A stretch of DNA of 55,865 nt. Source: Lachnoclostridium sp. An196 (GTDB lineage: Bacteria; Bacillota; Clostridia; Lachnospirales; Lachnospiraceae). The DNA lies in contig NZ_NFJZ01000016.1 of the NCBI RefSeq assembly GCF_002160135.1, forward strand, positions 1 to 55,865, given 5' to 3'. Below the pieces are notes generated by a model. The model had not been told where the DNA came from. It made no database searches and saw nothing but the letters and a program-made list of their open reading frames with translations. This document shows, piece after piece, positions 42,672 to 52,346 of the stretch. The position numbers and the translations under genes were made by a program. The first letter of the stretch is position 1. Each line of letters starts with the position of its first letter.

Positions 42672-42995
42672 ATGAACTGCAAAGAGGTGCAGCGGCAGCT
42701 TGTGCCGTATATTAACGGAGAACTGCAGGAAAAGGCAGAAGAAGAATTCGTCCGGCATGTCCGTCACTGCCCGGACTGTTATGAAGAACTGGAGGTATAT
42801 GCCACTGTCTTCGCCGGCATCCGTCAGCTGGACGGAGCGGAGGAAAAGATCGATTACAGGACGCTGGTGGAGGATACGCTGGAGAATTCCGAGGAAGATG
42901 CGAAGGACGAGCGGTTTTTTGCTCTGTATTCCTTCCTTTTGAAGACGGCGGCTACGGCGAGCCTTTTCTATATGATTGTGAGGTTGTTTTTCTGA
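42672..42995 (+). CDS. Zinc-finger (zf-HC2) anti-sigma-like membrane protein
   Basis: A 107-residue protein with the zf-HC2 motif HVRHCPDCYEEL (H-x3-C-x2-C) near residue 30 and one C-terminal membrane helix (TAATASLFYMIVRLFF). This is the layout of small anti-sigma factors, but no sigma factor gene is adjacent. The start at 42672 follows GGAG; the frame opens at 42654 in the previous gene. Its TGA overlaps the ATG of polA. Confidence 0.8.
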   Translation: MNCKEVQRQLVPYINGELQEKAEEEFVRHVRHCPDCYEELEVYATVFAGIRQLDGAEEKIDYRTLVEDTLENSEEDAKDERFFALYSFLLKTAATASLFYMIVRLFF

Positions 42996-45517
42996 TGAGC
43001 GAAAAGATTGTGCTGATAGATGGACACAGTATTATCAACCGGGCGTTTTACGGGATCCCGGATCTTACGAATGAGGAGGGACTGCATACCAACGGAATTT
43101 ATGGGTTCCTGAATATTATGTTCCGGATTCTGGACGAGGAGCATCCGGATTATCTGGCGGTGGCGTTCGACTTGAAAGCGCCCACGTTCCGTCACCAGAT
43201 GTATGAAGCGTACAAGGGAACCAGAAAGCCTATGCCGGAAGAGCTGCGGGAGCAGGTTCCGGTGCTGAAGGAGCTGTTGCGGGCCATGGGGATCCCTCTG
43301 CTGATGCAGGAAGGATATGAGGCGGACGATCTTCTGGGGACGGTAGCCAGAAAGAGCGAGGCCAAAGGCATGGACGCGGTCATTGTTTCGGGAGACCGGG
43401 ATTTGCTTCAGATCGCCACAGACCGGATACTGATCCGTATCCCGAAGACGAAGCGGGGAACCACGGAGATTGAGAATTATCATACACAGGATGTACTTGA
43501 TGCCTACAAAGTGTCTCCTTTGCAGATCATAGAACTGAAGGCTCTGATGGGAGATTCATCGGATAATATTCCCGGAGTGCCGGGCATCGGAGAGAAGACG
43601 GCCACGAATCTGATCGTGACCTACGGCAGTGTGGAGAATGCGTATGCCCATGTGGAGGAAGTCAGACCGAACCGCGCGAAGGAAGCGCTGAAGACGCATT
43701 ATGATATGGCGGTAATGAGCAGAAAACTCGCCACGATCTGTGTGGATGCCCCGGTGGAGATGGACTGGGAGCAGGCGCGGCTTGGAGATCTGTATACGCC
43801 GGAAGCATACGAGTGGTGCAAAAAACTTAACTTCAAAAAATTGCTGCAGCGTTTTGAAACGACAGACCTGGATATTCCGGAAACGGAAAAGGTATCGGAT
43901 CTTGGCAGAGCGGAAGAGATCTTCCGGATGGCTTCAGAAAAAGACAGACTTGCGTTCGAGATCTGCCGGAATGAAAACGGTATGGGCGTATCGCTGGCAT
44001 TCTCGGAAAAAGAAGCCTGTTACCTGTCCGCGGAAGGTTTTATGACAGAAGAATATCTGTTGGACAAGCTTTCGGAGATGATCGATAAAGTGCCTCTTTG
44101 CGGGACTTCCGATGTGAAAAAGCTCATGAACGATATCCATGTGGAAAAAAGAGAGCATCTGTTCGATGTGGAGATCGCGGCATATCTGGTCAATCCTCTG
44201 ATTGGAAACTATGCTCACGAGGATCTGGGGAAACCCCATGCGGCCGGAACGACTTTCCGGAAGATGCTTTCTCTGATGGAAAAGCTTTCGGAGGCAGACA
44301 TGAAAAAACTGTTCGACGAGATAGAGATGCCGCTGGTGTTTACTCTGCATGATATGGAGAAAGCGGGTATGCGTGTCAACGCAGAAGAACTTCATGCCTA
44401 CGGGGAGGCTCTGACAGGGCGGATCGGGGAACTGGAAAGCCAGATCCATCAGGCCGCGGGGGAAGCGTTTAATATTCATTCTCCCAAGCAGATGGGAGTG
44501 ATCCTTTTTGAAAAGCTGGGGCTGCCCGGAGGGAAGAAGACCAAGACCGGTTATTCTACTTCGGCAGAGGTGTTGGAGAAGCTGGCTCCGGATTATCCTA
44601 TCGTGAAAGATATCCTGGAATACCGGCAGCTTACAAAGCTCAAATCTACCTATGCGGATGGTCTTGCTTCCTGTATCGCGGAGGACGGGAGGATTCACAG
44701 CAGTTTTAATCAGACCATCACCGCTACGGGACGGATCAGCAGCACGGAGCCTAACCTTCAGAATATCCCGGTTCGGATGGAGCTGGGGCGCCTGATCCGC
44801 AAGGTGTTTATTCCTGAAGACGGATATATATTCGTGGACGCGGATTACTCCCAGATCGAGCTGAGGGTGCTGGCGCATATGTCCGGAGACGAGAAGCTGA
44901 TCGAGGCATACCGGCAGGCGGAGGATATCCATCGGATTACTGCTTCCCAGGTGTTTCATGTGCCGCTGGAGGAGGTAACCCCGCAGCAGAGACGGAATGC
45001 AAAGGCGGTGAACTTTGGGATCGTATACGGGATCAGTTCTTTCGGACTGAGCCAGGATCTGGATATATCGCCCAAAGAGGCCAGGGAGTATATTGACCGT
45101 TACTTTGAAACCTATCCGGGTATTAAAGGATTTCTGGACGGACTGGTGGCGGAAGCAAAAGAGAAAGGCTATGCCACGACCATGTTCGGCAGACGCCGTC
45201 CGGTACCGGAGCTGAAATCGTCCAATTTTATGCAGCGCTCCTTTGGGGAACGTGTGGCGATGAATTCGCCGATTCAGGGTACGGCTGCGGATATTATCAA
45301 AATCGCCATGGTGCGTGTGCATGACCGGCTGCAAAGAGAGGGCTTCCATTCCCGGCTGATCCTGCAGGTACACGACGAGCTTCTGATCGAAGCGCGAGAG
45401 GATGAAGCGGACCGGGTGGAAGAGCTTCTGCGCAGGGAAATGCAGCAGGCGGCAGAATTAAAGGTGCCTCTGGAGATCGATCTTCATCGGGGCAATAACT
45501 GGTATGAGGCGAAATAA
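42995..45517 (+). CDS. polA: DNA polymerase I
   Basis: An 840-residue polymerase for repair and RNA-primer removal. The N-terminal 5' nuclease domain has VLIDGHSIINRAFYG, VSGDRDLLQIA and ALMGDSSDNIPGVPGIGEKT. The middle exonuclease-like domain has lost the catalytic acidic residues (it begins LAFEICRNENG), so proofreading is probably absent. The polymerase domain has DADYSQIELRVLAHMSGD, RRNAKAVNFGIVYG and QVHDELLIEA. It overlaps the upstream gene and is directly followed by coaE, a frequent polA neighbour. Confidence 0.97.
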   Translation: MSEKIVLIDGHSIINRAFYGIPDLTNEEGLHTNGIYGFLNIMFRILDEEHPDYLAVAFDLKAPTFRHQMYEAYKGTRKPMPEELREQVPVLKELLRAMGIPLLMQEGYEADDLLGTVARKSEAKGMDAVIVSGDRDLLQIATDRILIRIPKTKRGTTEIENYHTQDVLDAYKVSPLQIIELKALMGDSSDNIPGVPGIGEKTATNLIVTYGSVENAYAHVEEVRPNRAKEALKTHYDMAVMSRKLATICVDAPVEMDWEQARLGDLYTPEAYEWCKKLNFKKLLQRFETTDLDIPETEKVSDLGRAEEIFRMASEKDRLAFEICRNENGMGVSLAFSEKEACYLSAEGFMTEEYLLDKLSEMIDKVPLCGTSDVKKLMNDIHVEKREHLFDVEIAAYLVNPLIGNYAHEDLGKPHAAGTTFRKMLSLMEKLSEADMKKLFDEIEMPLVFTLHDMEKAGMRVNAEELHAYGEALTGRIGELESQIHQAAGEAFNIHSPKQMGVILFEKLGLPGGKKTKTGYSTSAEVLEKLAPDYPIVKDILEYRQLTKLKSTYADGLASCIAEDGRIHSSFNQTITATGRISSTEPNLQNIPVRMELGRLIRKVFIPEDGYIFVDADYSQIELRVLAHMSGDEKLIEAYRQAEDIHRITASQVFHVPLEEVTPQQRRNAKAVNFGIVYGISSFGLSQDLDISPKEAREYIDRYFETYPGIKGFLDGLVAEAKEKGYATTMFGRRRPVPELKSSNFMQRSFGERVAMNSPIQGTAADIIKIAMVRVHDRLQREGFHSRLILQVHDELLIEAREDEADRVEELLRREMQQAAELKVPLEIDLHRGNNWYEAK

Positions 45518-46105
45518 ATGAAAATAATCGGAATAACCGGAGGCGTAGGATCCGGAAAAAGTATGGTACTGGAGTATCTCCATGAGCGGTACGGGGTGCC
45601 GGTGATCCAGGCTGATCTGGTGGGACATGAGGTCATGGAGCCGGGATTTCCGGCGTATGACCGGATTTGCAGCGAGTTTGGAGACGGCATTCTGGATGCG
45701 GACGGCAGGATTGACCGGAAGAAGTTGGGAGGGATCGTATTTGCTGATCAGGCTCGGCTTCAGATTCTCAACAGTATCATACATCCGGAAGTGAAAACGG
45801 AGATTTTAAGAAGACTCCGGACGTATGAAGAAGAAGGATACGTTTATGCGGCTGTGGAGGCCGCCCTTTTTCTGGAAGAAAATTATGGTGCGTTTTGTGA
45901 CGAAACATGGTATATTGATACCAGTGAGGAGATCCGCCGGAAGCGGCTGAAGGAAAGCCGGGGCTATACGGACGGGCGGATCGATCAGATCCTGCGGGCC
46001 CAGCTTGGCAGGGAAGAATACCTGGCCAGATGCCAGGTGGTTATAGAGAATAACGGTACGGCCCGGGAGCTTAAGGACCGGATCGACAAAAGGATGAGAC
46101 AGTAG
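45518..46105 (+). CDS. coaE: Dephospho-CoA kinase
   Basis: A 195-residue kinase that performs the last step of coenzyme A synthesis. The P-loop is GITGGVGSGKSMV; ADLVGHEVM, HPEVKTEILRRL and EAALFLEENYGAFCD follow as in CoaE. It starts one base after the polA stop and its own stop adjoins the next ATG. Confidence 0.95.
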   Translation: MKIIGITGGVGSGKSMVLEYLHERYGVPVIQADLVGHEVMEPGFPAYDRICSEFGDGILDADGRIDRKKLGGIVFADQARLQILNSIIHPEVKTEILRRLRTYEEEGYVYAAVEAALFLEENYGAFCDETWYIDTSEEIRRKRLKESRGYTDGRIDQILRAQLGREEYLARCQVVIENNGTARELKDRIDKRMRQ

Positions 46106-46903
46106 ATGAGATTGTGCAGTATTGCCAGCGGGAGCAGCGGAAATTGTATTTACACAGGAAGTGACAGCACCCATCTTCTGGTAGACGCCGGGATCAGCGC
46201 CAAAAAGATCGAGGCGGGTCTTAGGGAGATCGAACTGGAAGGAAAAGATATTCAGGGACTTCTGATCACGCACGAGCATTCGGATCATGTGAAAGGAGTC
46301 GGGATTCTTGCAAGAAGGTACGGGATGCCGATCTACGGGACAGCGGGTACCATCGGTCAGATGAAGGCCATGTCGGGACTGGGATCTATCGATGAAAGTC
46401 TGTATCATGTGGTTCGTGCGGACGAGCCTTTTACTATCGGGGATGTGGAAATCGAACCTTTTGCTATTTCTCATGACGCGGCGGAGCCGGTGGCCTATCG
46501 TTTCCGCTGCGGGGAGAAGAGTGCGGCGGTTGCCACGGATATGGGAATTTATAATGATTACATAGTAGAACATCTCCAGAATCTGGATGTACTGTTGGTG
46601 GAAGCCAATCACGATATCCAGATGCTTCAGGTAGGGCCGTATCCTTATCCGCTGAAACGCAGGATTCTGGGAGAACGGGGGCATCTGTCCAATGAGAGCG
46701 CGGGGCAGCTTCTGTGCCGGGTGCTTCATGACAACATGAAAAAAATATATCTGGGACATTTGAGCAAGGAGAACAATTATGCCGAACTGGCATATGAGAC
46801 GGTAAAGCTGGAGATCCAGCTGGATCCGGTGAAGTATATGCCGGGGGATTTTGACATTCAGGTGGCGAAGAGAGACTGTGTCTCCGGCGTATGTGAATTT
46901 TAA
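46106..46903 (+). CDS. MBL-fold hydrolase, YycJ/WalJ-like
   Basis: A 265-residue metallo-beta-lactamase-fold protein beginning RLCSIASGSSGNCIYTGSD, as in YycJ/WalJ exonuclease-like proteins. The metal site is ITHEHSDHVKG; SHDAAEPVAYRF, VEANHD and GHLSNESAGQLL follow. WalJ is linked to the WalRK cell-wall system and to 5'-3' DNA exonuclease activity in other Firmicutes; here it sits with polA and coaE, which fits a DNA role. Confidence 0.88.
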   Translation: MRLCSIASGSSGNCIYTGSDSTHLLVDAGISAKKIEAGLREIELEGKDIQGLLITHEHSDHVKGVGILARRYGMPIYGTAGTIGQMKAMSGLGSIDESLYHVVRADEPFTIGDVEIEPFAISHDAAEPVAYRFRCGEKSAAVATDMGIYNDYIVEHLQNLDVLLVEANHDIQMLQVGPYPYPLKRRILGERGHLSNESAGQLLCRVLHDNMKKIYLGHLSKENNYAELAYETVKLEIQLDPVKYMPGDFDIQVAKRDCVSGVCEF

Positions 46904-46930
46904 TGTAAAGAAGTCGAGGAGGACAAGAGA

Positions 46931-47200
46931 GTGAAAAGATTTATTATTACAGTAGTCGGACATGACGCGGTGGGGATTATTGCCAAAGTCTGCACCTACC
47001 TGGCGGAACATCAGGTGAACATCCTGGACATTTCGCAGACAATTGTAAACGGGTACTTCAACATGATGATGATCGTGGACGCGGTCAAGGTGACGGACGT
47101 GACGCAGATGTCCGGTGAACTGGCAAAACTGGGAGAAGAGATCGGAGTGGTAATCCACTGCCAGCATGAGGATATTTTCAATATGATGCACAGAATCTGA
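46931..47200 (+). CDS. ACT-domain protein (UPF0237)
   Basis: An 89-residue protein starting at GTG after GGAGGACAAG. It is a single ACT domain ([40 protein letters not shown]), a ligand-binding regulatory fold. Members are usually encoded next to DUF711/PFL proteins, as here, and the two proteins probably work together. Confidence 0.92.
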   Translation: MKRFIITVVGHDAVGIIAKVCTYLAEHQVNILDISQTIVNGYFNMMMIVDAVKVTDVTQMSGELAKLGEEIGVVIHCQHEDIFNMMHRI

Positions 47201-47259
47201 GCGCCGCGTTTTCGCGTATGGCAGCAGTCTGGAAAAATACAGGACAGGAGCGTATATTC

Positions 47260-48624
47260 ATGATCAATATTAACGAGGTGCTGGAGACAAATAAAATGAT
47301 CGAGCAGGAAAACCTGGACGTGCGTACGATCACGCTGGGAATCAGTCTGCTGGATTGCATTGATTCGGACCTGGAAAAACTGAAAGTCAACATTTATGAC
47401 AAGATCACCGGAACAGCAAAGGATCTGGTGGCGGTGGGGAAAGCTATTGAAGAACAGTATGGAATTCCCATCGTGAATAAAAGAATCTCGGTGACGCCCG
47501 TCTCGCTTGTGGGCAGCGCGGCATGCCGTACGCCGGAAGATTATGTGGAGATTGCCAGGGTGCTGGACCAGGCTGCCGAGACTGTAGGAGTAAATTTTCT
47601 GGGCGGTTTTTCCGCGCTGGTTTCCAAGGGAATGACAGCCAGCGACCGGCTGCTGATGCAGGCGATCCCTCAGGCGCTGGCCCGGACGGAGAGAGTATGC
47701 AGTTCGGTCAATGTGGGTTCCACGAAGACGGGGATCGACATGGACGCGGTGAAGATGATGGGAGAAGTCATCAAAAAAACTGCGGAACTGACGAAAGAAA
47801 AAGATTCTCTGGGATGTGCGAAACTGGTAATCTTCTGCAACGCGCCGGATGACAATCCTTTTATGGCGGGCGCTTTTCACGGAGTGACGGAGGCGGACGC
47901 GGTGATCAATGTGGGCGTCAGCGGTCCCGGAGTGGTGAAGACGGCGCTTTCCAAAGTGCGCGGAGAGAGTTTTGAAGTGTTGTGCGAGACGATCAAAAAG
48001 ACTGCCTTCAAAGTGACCAGAGTGGGACAGCTGGTGGCGAAAGAGGCATCCAGAAGGATGGGGATTCCGTTTGGTATCGTGGATCTTTCCCTGGCGCCTA
48101 CGCCGGCCATCGGGGACAGCGTGGCGGATATTCTGCAGGAAATCGGCGTGGAGTACGCCGGTGCGCCCGGCACGACGGCTGCGCTGGCTCTGCTGAATGA
48201 TCAGGTGAAGAAGGGCGGTGTTATGGCGTCCTCCTATGTGGGCGGTTTAAGCGGAGCGTTCATCCCGGTCAGCGAAGATCAGGGAATGATCGACGCGGTG
48301 AAAGCCGGCGCGCTGACACTGGAGAAGCTGGAAGCCATGACTTGTGTCTGCTCTGTGGGCCTGGATATGATCGCGATTCCCGGAAATACTCCCGCGTCGA
48401 CGATCTCCGGTATCATTGCGGATGAGATGGCTATCGGCATGGTGAATCAGAAGACGACTGCCGTGCGTCTGATCCCGGTGGTAGGAAAAGGCGTAGGCGA
48501 AATCGTGGAGTTTGGCGGCCTTTTGGGATATGCTCCCATTATGCCGGTAAACCAGTACTCCTGTGAAGCGTTTGTCAACCGGGGAGGAAGGATTCCCGCA
48601 CCGATCCACAGCTTTAAGAATTAA
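47260..48624 (+). CDS. PFL-like DUF711 (UPF0210) protein
   Basis: A 454-residue protein of the DUF711 family, which has a fold related to pyruvate formate-lyase; its reaction is unknown. Conserved stretches are [43 protein letters not shown] and [15 protein letters not shown]. Start 47260 follows AGGAG; the frame is open to 47218. It follows the ACT gene after 59 bases. Confidence 0.92.
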   Translation: MININEVLETNKMIEQENLDVRTITLGISLLDCIDSDLEKLKVNIYDKITGTAKDLVAVGKAIEEQYGIPIVNKRISVTPVSLVGSAACRTPEDYVEIARVLDQAAETVGVNFLGGFSALVSKGMTASDRLLMQAIPQALARTERVCSSVNVGSTKTGIDMDAVKMMGEVIKKTAELTKEKDSLGCAKLVIFCNAPDDNPFMAGAFHGVTEADAVINVGVSGPGVVKTALSKVRGESFEVLCETIKKTAFKVTRVGQLVAKEASRRMGIPFGIVDLSLAPTPAIGDSVADILQEIGVEYAGAPGTTAALALLNDQVKKGGVMASSYVGGLSGAFIPVSEDQGMIDAVKAGALTLEKLEAMTCVCSVGLDMIAIPGNTPASTISGIIADEMAIGMVNQKTTAVRLIPVVGKGVGEIVEFGGLLGYAPIMPVNQYSCEAFVNRGGRIPAPIHSFKN

Positions 48625-48635
48625 GGGGAACGTGC

Positions 48636-49271
48636 ATGAGCAAGTATTTTGCGGCGGATGGCGCCCTGGGAATCATTATGGAGAAAATTGCCGATTTCCT
48701 GATATTGAGCGTGCTCTACCTTTTGTTTTCAATTCCGATAGTGACAGCCGGAGCTTCCGCGACGGCATTATATACAGTAACGCTGCGCATGGCGAGGCAT
48801 GAAGAGAAGAAAACAGCGAGAGGTTTCTGGAATGCATTCCGTGAGAACTTCCGTCAGGCTACACTGATCCATCTGATTCTGACGGCGGTTCTCTTGCTGC
48901 TGGTATTCTATGCGCTGGCGGTAAGTATCCTTCCGGGAAACCTTCAGATCGTATTCGGCGTGCTGACGGGGATTTTTCTGATCGTCTGGCTGATGGAAGC
49001 AGTATTTGTGTTTCCTGTACAGGCGCGTTTCTGCGGAGGGATCTGCCGGACGATGAAGAACGCCTGGCTGATGGCGGCGGCAAATTTCCCGTATTTTCTT
49101 TTGATTGTTCTGATCAGCGGGCTGCCCATATGGAACCTGCTGCTGCTTCCGGCTGTATTTCTGCGCATCCTGATTCTCTGGATTCTTCTGGGCCCGGGGC
49201 TTTTGGCATGGGTGAACAGCCGGCTGTTTCAAAGATGTTTCCAAAAATATACGCCGGAAGAAGGCGTTTGA
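48636..49271 (+). CDS. YesL-like DUF624 membrane protein
   Basis: A 211-residue protein with five hydrophobic helices. The DUF624 signature is IPIVTAGASATALYTVTLRM near residue 34. These proteins are often in sugar-uptake operons; here the upstream gene is the DUF711 gene, 11 bases away, and no sugar transporter is present, so its role stays open. Confidence 0.8.
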   Translation: MSKYFAADGALGIIMEKIADFLILSVLYLLFSIPIVTAGASATALYTVTLRMARHEEKKTARGFWNAFRENFRQATLIHLILTAVLLLLVFYALAVSILPGNLQIVFGVLTGIFLIVWLMEAVFVFPVQARFCGGICRTMKNAWLMAAANFPYFLLIVLISGLPIWNLLLLPAVFLRILILWILLGPGLLAWVNSRLFQRCFQKYTPEEGV

Positions 49272-49314
49272 TATAAGTGACTGAAAACAGTCAGATACGA
49301 AGGAGGAATGTAGA

Positions 49315-50034
49315 ATGAGTGTTGTTGAACAGGTTCAACAGGTATCGAATTCACCGATCCTGTGGCTCCTTTGCGGAATTACGGTGGTCCTTTCCGCGGT
49401 ACAGGCGGTACTGTACATGCGCCAGTGCGGCAAAATCACGAAAGAGGCAGGGATTGATCCCCATATTCCCAAAGAGGCATTCCGGGTGGGATTCATCTCC
49501 GCTATAGGGCCGGCCCTGGGCGTATTCATTGTCATGGTGGGGCTGATGGCTTCTATTGGAGGACCTATGGCATGGCTGCGTCTGTCTATCATCGGCGCGG
49601 CTGCGACAGAGCTTTCTGCCGCGAATATAGGCGCGGAGGCGTGCGGCGTGGCTCTCGGGTCAGAGCAGTATACGCTGGTCTGTCTGGCAGTGTCCTGGTT
49701 TGCCATGGCATTGAACGGAGCCGGATGGCTTCTGTTTACCGGTGTCGCGACTCCGTCTCTGGAGACTTTGCGCAACAAGGTTTCCGGCGGAGACATGAAA
49801 TGGCTTGTAGTGCTGAGCGGCGCCTGCTCTCTTGGAATATTCGGATACCTGAATTCTGGAGAGATTCTGAAAGGAATGGGAAATACCATAGCAGTTCTCG
49901 CGGGAGCTGTTTCCATGGTGATTCTCGTAAAGACAGTATGCAGAAAAATTCCCCGGCTGATGGAATACTCACTGGGTATTGCCATGATCATCGGCATGAT
50001 ATGTTCACTGGGCTACGACCAGCTGTTCCATTAA
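49315..50034 (+). CDS. DUF5058-family membrane protein
   Basis: A 239-residue integral membrane protein with about six helices (ILWLLCGITVVLSAVQAVLY, VGFISAIGPALGVFIVMVGL, LVCLAVSWFAMALNGAGWLL). It resembles DUF5058 proteins, of unknown function. It forms a unit with another membrane protein 15 bases downstream and with an M20 amidohydrolase, which suggests a two-part transporter that brings in a substrate for hydrolysis. That role is inference. AGGAGGAATG gives a strong start. Confidence 0.7.
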   Translation: MSVVEQVQQVSNSPILWLLCGITVVLSAVQAVLYMRQCGKITKEAGIDPHIPKEAFRVGFISAIGPALGVFIVMVGLMASIGGPMAWLRLSIIGAAATELSAANIGAEACGVALGSEQYTLVCLAVSWFAMALNGAGWLLFTGVATPSLETLRNKVSGGDMKWLVVLSGACSLGIFGYLNSGEILKGMGNTIAVLAGAVSMVILVKTVCRKIPRLMEYSLGIAMIIGMICSLGYDQLFH

Positions 50035-50049
50035 GGGAGGAAGAGAACC

Positions 50050-50715
50050 ATGAATGAAAAAGATATTTTAAAACAGTGGAAGCGGGACAGCATCATTATC
50101 GGAACCCCGACCAATATTCTGGCCGCGCTGACCGCATTTATTCCTGTAATCTGGCTGTGTACGACTTATGACTGCTGGCCGCCCCTTGGTACTGTTCTGA
50201 CAGCATGGGGAATGGTGGCGGCTTCTTTCGGGGCGTTTTATTTTGTGGAGCCTATATCCTATTACGCGGCGCTGGGTCTTTCTGGAACTTATCTGAGTTT
50301 TCTCTCCGGAAATATCGGAAACATGCGCGTACCCTGCGCGGCGCTCGCTCTGGATGTAACGGATTCCACGCCGGGCACCATTCAGGCAGAAGTGGTCTCC
50401 ACTATGGCGATCTGCGGATCGATTATCACGAATCTGATCGGTACCACTTCCGCGGTGATTGTCGGAAGCGCGGTTTTGTCAGTCCTGCCGGACTTCATCG
50501 TGACCGGACTTACGCAGTATGCAAGTTCGGCCATATTCGGAGCGACCTTCGGCAATTTTGCCATTAAATACCCAAAGGTGGCCGTATTTGCTCTGGCGAT
50601 CCCTGTGGCGTTAAAGCTGTTTACTCCGCTGGCTGCCGCATGGGTGATCGTGATCACCGTATTCGGAACGCTCTTTATCGCGAGGATTTTTTATAAAAAA
50701 GGGATGCTCGCGTAA
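50050..50715 (+). CDS. Membrane protein, partner of the DUF5058 protein
   Basis: A 221-residue integral membrane protein with about six helices (NILAALTAFIPVIWLC, GAFYFVEPISYYAALGLSG, AALALDVTDSTPGTIQAE, VVSTMAICGSIITNLIGTTS). I do not recognise the family. The pairing with DUF5058, an M20 peptidase next to it and similar size suggest a heteromeric transporter. A good ribosome site, GGGAGGAAGAG, precedes the ATG. Confidence 0.7.
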   Translation: MNEKDILKQWKRDSIIIGTPTNILAALTAFIPVIWLCTTYDCWPPLGTVLTAWGMVAASFGAFYFVEPISYYAALGLSGTYLSFLSGNIGNMRVPCAALALDVTDSTPGTIQAEVVSTMAICGSIITNLIGTTSAVIVGSAVLSVLPDFIVTGLTQYASSAIFGATFGNFAIKYPKVAVFALAIPVALKLFTPLAAAWVIVITVFGTLFIARIFYKKGMLA

Positions 50716-50753
50716 TATATAAAAACTATTATTAAAATGTGGAGGATAAGAAA

Positions 50754-51938
50754 ATGTGGGAACAGTGCAGAGACCTGCAGGATGAACTGGTGGCCATGCG
50801 CCGGGAGCTTCATCGGATACCGGAGCTCGGCGGCGATCTGCCGCAGACAAAGGCATATGTGGCAGGAAAATTAACGGAGATGGGAATCCCCTTTGTGGAG
50901 AATAAAACGGACAGCGGTCTGGTAGCCCTGATCCAGGGTGGAAAGCCCGGCAGAACCATCGCTCTGCGCGCGGATATGGACGCGCTTCCGATTACGGAGG
51001 AGAATGAAGTGCCTTATAAATCCACTCATGAAGGATGCATGCACGCCTGCGGGCATGACACCCATATGACCATGCTTCTTGGCGCGGCGAAGGTACTGAA
51101 CGCTCACAAAGACCAGATTCCGGGGACTGTGAAGCTATTGTTCCAGACAGACGAAGAAGGATCCAAGGGAGCGCAGAGGATCTGTGAGGAAGGGCATCTG
51201 GATAGCGTGGACGCCATATTTGGAACACATATAGGTACCATTATCTCCAAAGATATTCCGGCCGGCACGGTGATCTGTACTCCGGGATGCTGCATGGCTT
51301 CCTTCGACCGGTTTGTAATCAAAGTAAAAGGTTTTGGCTGCCACGGCTCCACACCGGAAAAAGGAGTGGATCCGGTCAATATCGCGGCACATATTGTAAT
51401 CAGCCTTCAGGAGGTCCTGGCAAGGGAGATCGCCGCGGTGAAACCGGCAGTTCTGACTATCGGCCATATCGAAGGGGGATTCACCTACAATGTGATTCCT
51501 TCCGAGGTTCTGATCGAAGGTACGATCCGCGCACTGGAAGAAGACGTGCGTGAACATCTGGCAAAAAGGATTGAAGAGATCGCAAAAGGTACGGCGGCTA
51601 CTTTCCGCGGAGAAGCGGAAGTGGAGATGGACTGGGGCGCGCCGCCTGTGATCAATGATCCTGAGATGGCGAGGCTGGCGGCGGACGCTGCGAGAGAGAT
51701 CGTCGGAGACAGCATGGTTATCGATCATGTGGACGCTCCGAATATGGGAGGCGAGGACTTCGCTTATTACCTGAACCGCGTACCCGGGGCATTTATGTTC
51801 CTGAGTTCCGCGAATCCCGAAAAACACACGGATATTCCTCATCACAATCCCAGATTCAATGTGGATGAAGACGTATTCTGGATCGGATCCGCTCTGTTTG
51901 TCAGAATCGTGGAAAAATATCTGGGAATGGCCGAGTAA
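50754..51938 (+). CDS. M20-family amidohydrolase/peptidase
   Basis: A 394-residue zinc hydrolase of the M20D (IAA-amino acid hydrolase/N-acyl amino acid) type. Metal and catalytic residues lie in RADMDALPI, HACGHDTHMTMLL, FQTDEEGSKGA and GTHIG; dimerisation-domain motifs are GFGCHGSTPEKGVDP and GGFTYNVIPSE; the last ligand is in HHNPRFNVDED. The start at 50754 is chosen for GGAGG at 50741-50745. It probably cleaves N-acyl amino acids or small peptides taken up by the two membrane proteins upstream. Confidence 0.9.
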   Translation: MWEQCRDLQDELVAMRRELHRIPELGGDLPQTKAYVAGKLTEMGIPFVENKTDSGLVALIQGGKPGRTIALRADMDALPITEENEVPYKSTHEGCMHACGHDTHMTMLLGAAKVLNAHKDQIPGTVKLLFQTDEEGSKGAQRICEEGHLDSVDAIFGTHIGTIISKDIPAGTVICTPGCCMASFDRFVIKVKGFGCHGSTPEKGVDPVNIAAHIVISLQEVLAREIAAVKPAVLTIGHIEGGFTYNVIPSEVLIEGTIRALEEDVREHLAKRIEEIAKGTAATFRGEAEVEMDWGAPPVINDPEMARLAADAAREIVGDSMVIDHVDAPNMGGEDFAYYLNRVPGAFMFLSSANPEKHTDIPHHNPRFNVDEDVFWIGSALFVRIVEKYLGMAE

Positions 51939-51959
51939 CAGGGAAAGGAAGAACGGATC

Positions 51960-52238
51960 ATGACTCCGATTATGCTGTTTGCCGCTTATGCGGTGGTTCT
52001 GGTGGTGGCGCTGTATATCTTTGTGTACATCCCGAACAAGAAGAAACAGAGGCAGATGAAAGAACTGCACGGTTCTCTGACGCCGGGCGACGTGGTGATT
52101 ACTATGGGAGGAATCGTCGGAACAGTCACGGAAGTGAACGGAGATTACGTTACCCTTCTTTTGGACAAGAATACAGGAACTACCATGGAAGTGGTGCTGT
52201 ATGCGATCAGCCAGATCAGGGAAAAAGCATCTGCATAA
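51960..52238 (+). CDS. yajC: Preprotein translocase accessory subunit YajC
   Basis: A 92-residue protein with one N-terminal membrane helix (MLFAAYAVVLVVALYIFVYI) and a cytoplasmic domain with MKELHGSLTPGDVVITMGGI and EVNGDYVTL, the YajC pattern. It associates with SecDF-YidC in protein export. It follows the amidohydrolase after 21 bases and is ended by a large hairpin. Confidence 0.93.
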   Translation: MTPIMLFAAYAVVLVVALYIFVYIPNKKKQRQMKELHGSLTPGDVVITMGGIVGTVTEVNGDYVTLLLDKNTGTTMEVVLYAISQIREKASA

Positions 52239-52258
52239 GACGGGATAAGGTGTGAAAA

Positions 52259-52315
52259 CGGGGATAGAAACAGGCTCAGGCTTATAAGCAAGCATGACGT
52301 CTGGTTTTATCCCCG
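52259..52315 (+). terminator. Long hairpin after yajC
   Basis: CGGGGATAGAAACAG pairs with CTGGTTTTATCCCCG (14 of 15 pairs, one G-T) around a 27-base loop. The tail CTTCTTTG is only moderately T-rich. It may be a terminator. Confidence 0.6.
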
Positions 52316-52346
52316 CTTCTTTGCCGCCCTGGACTGCCGCGGTAAA

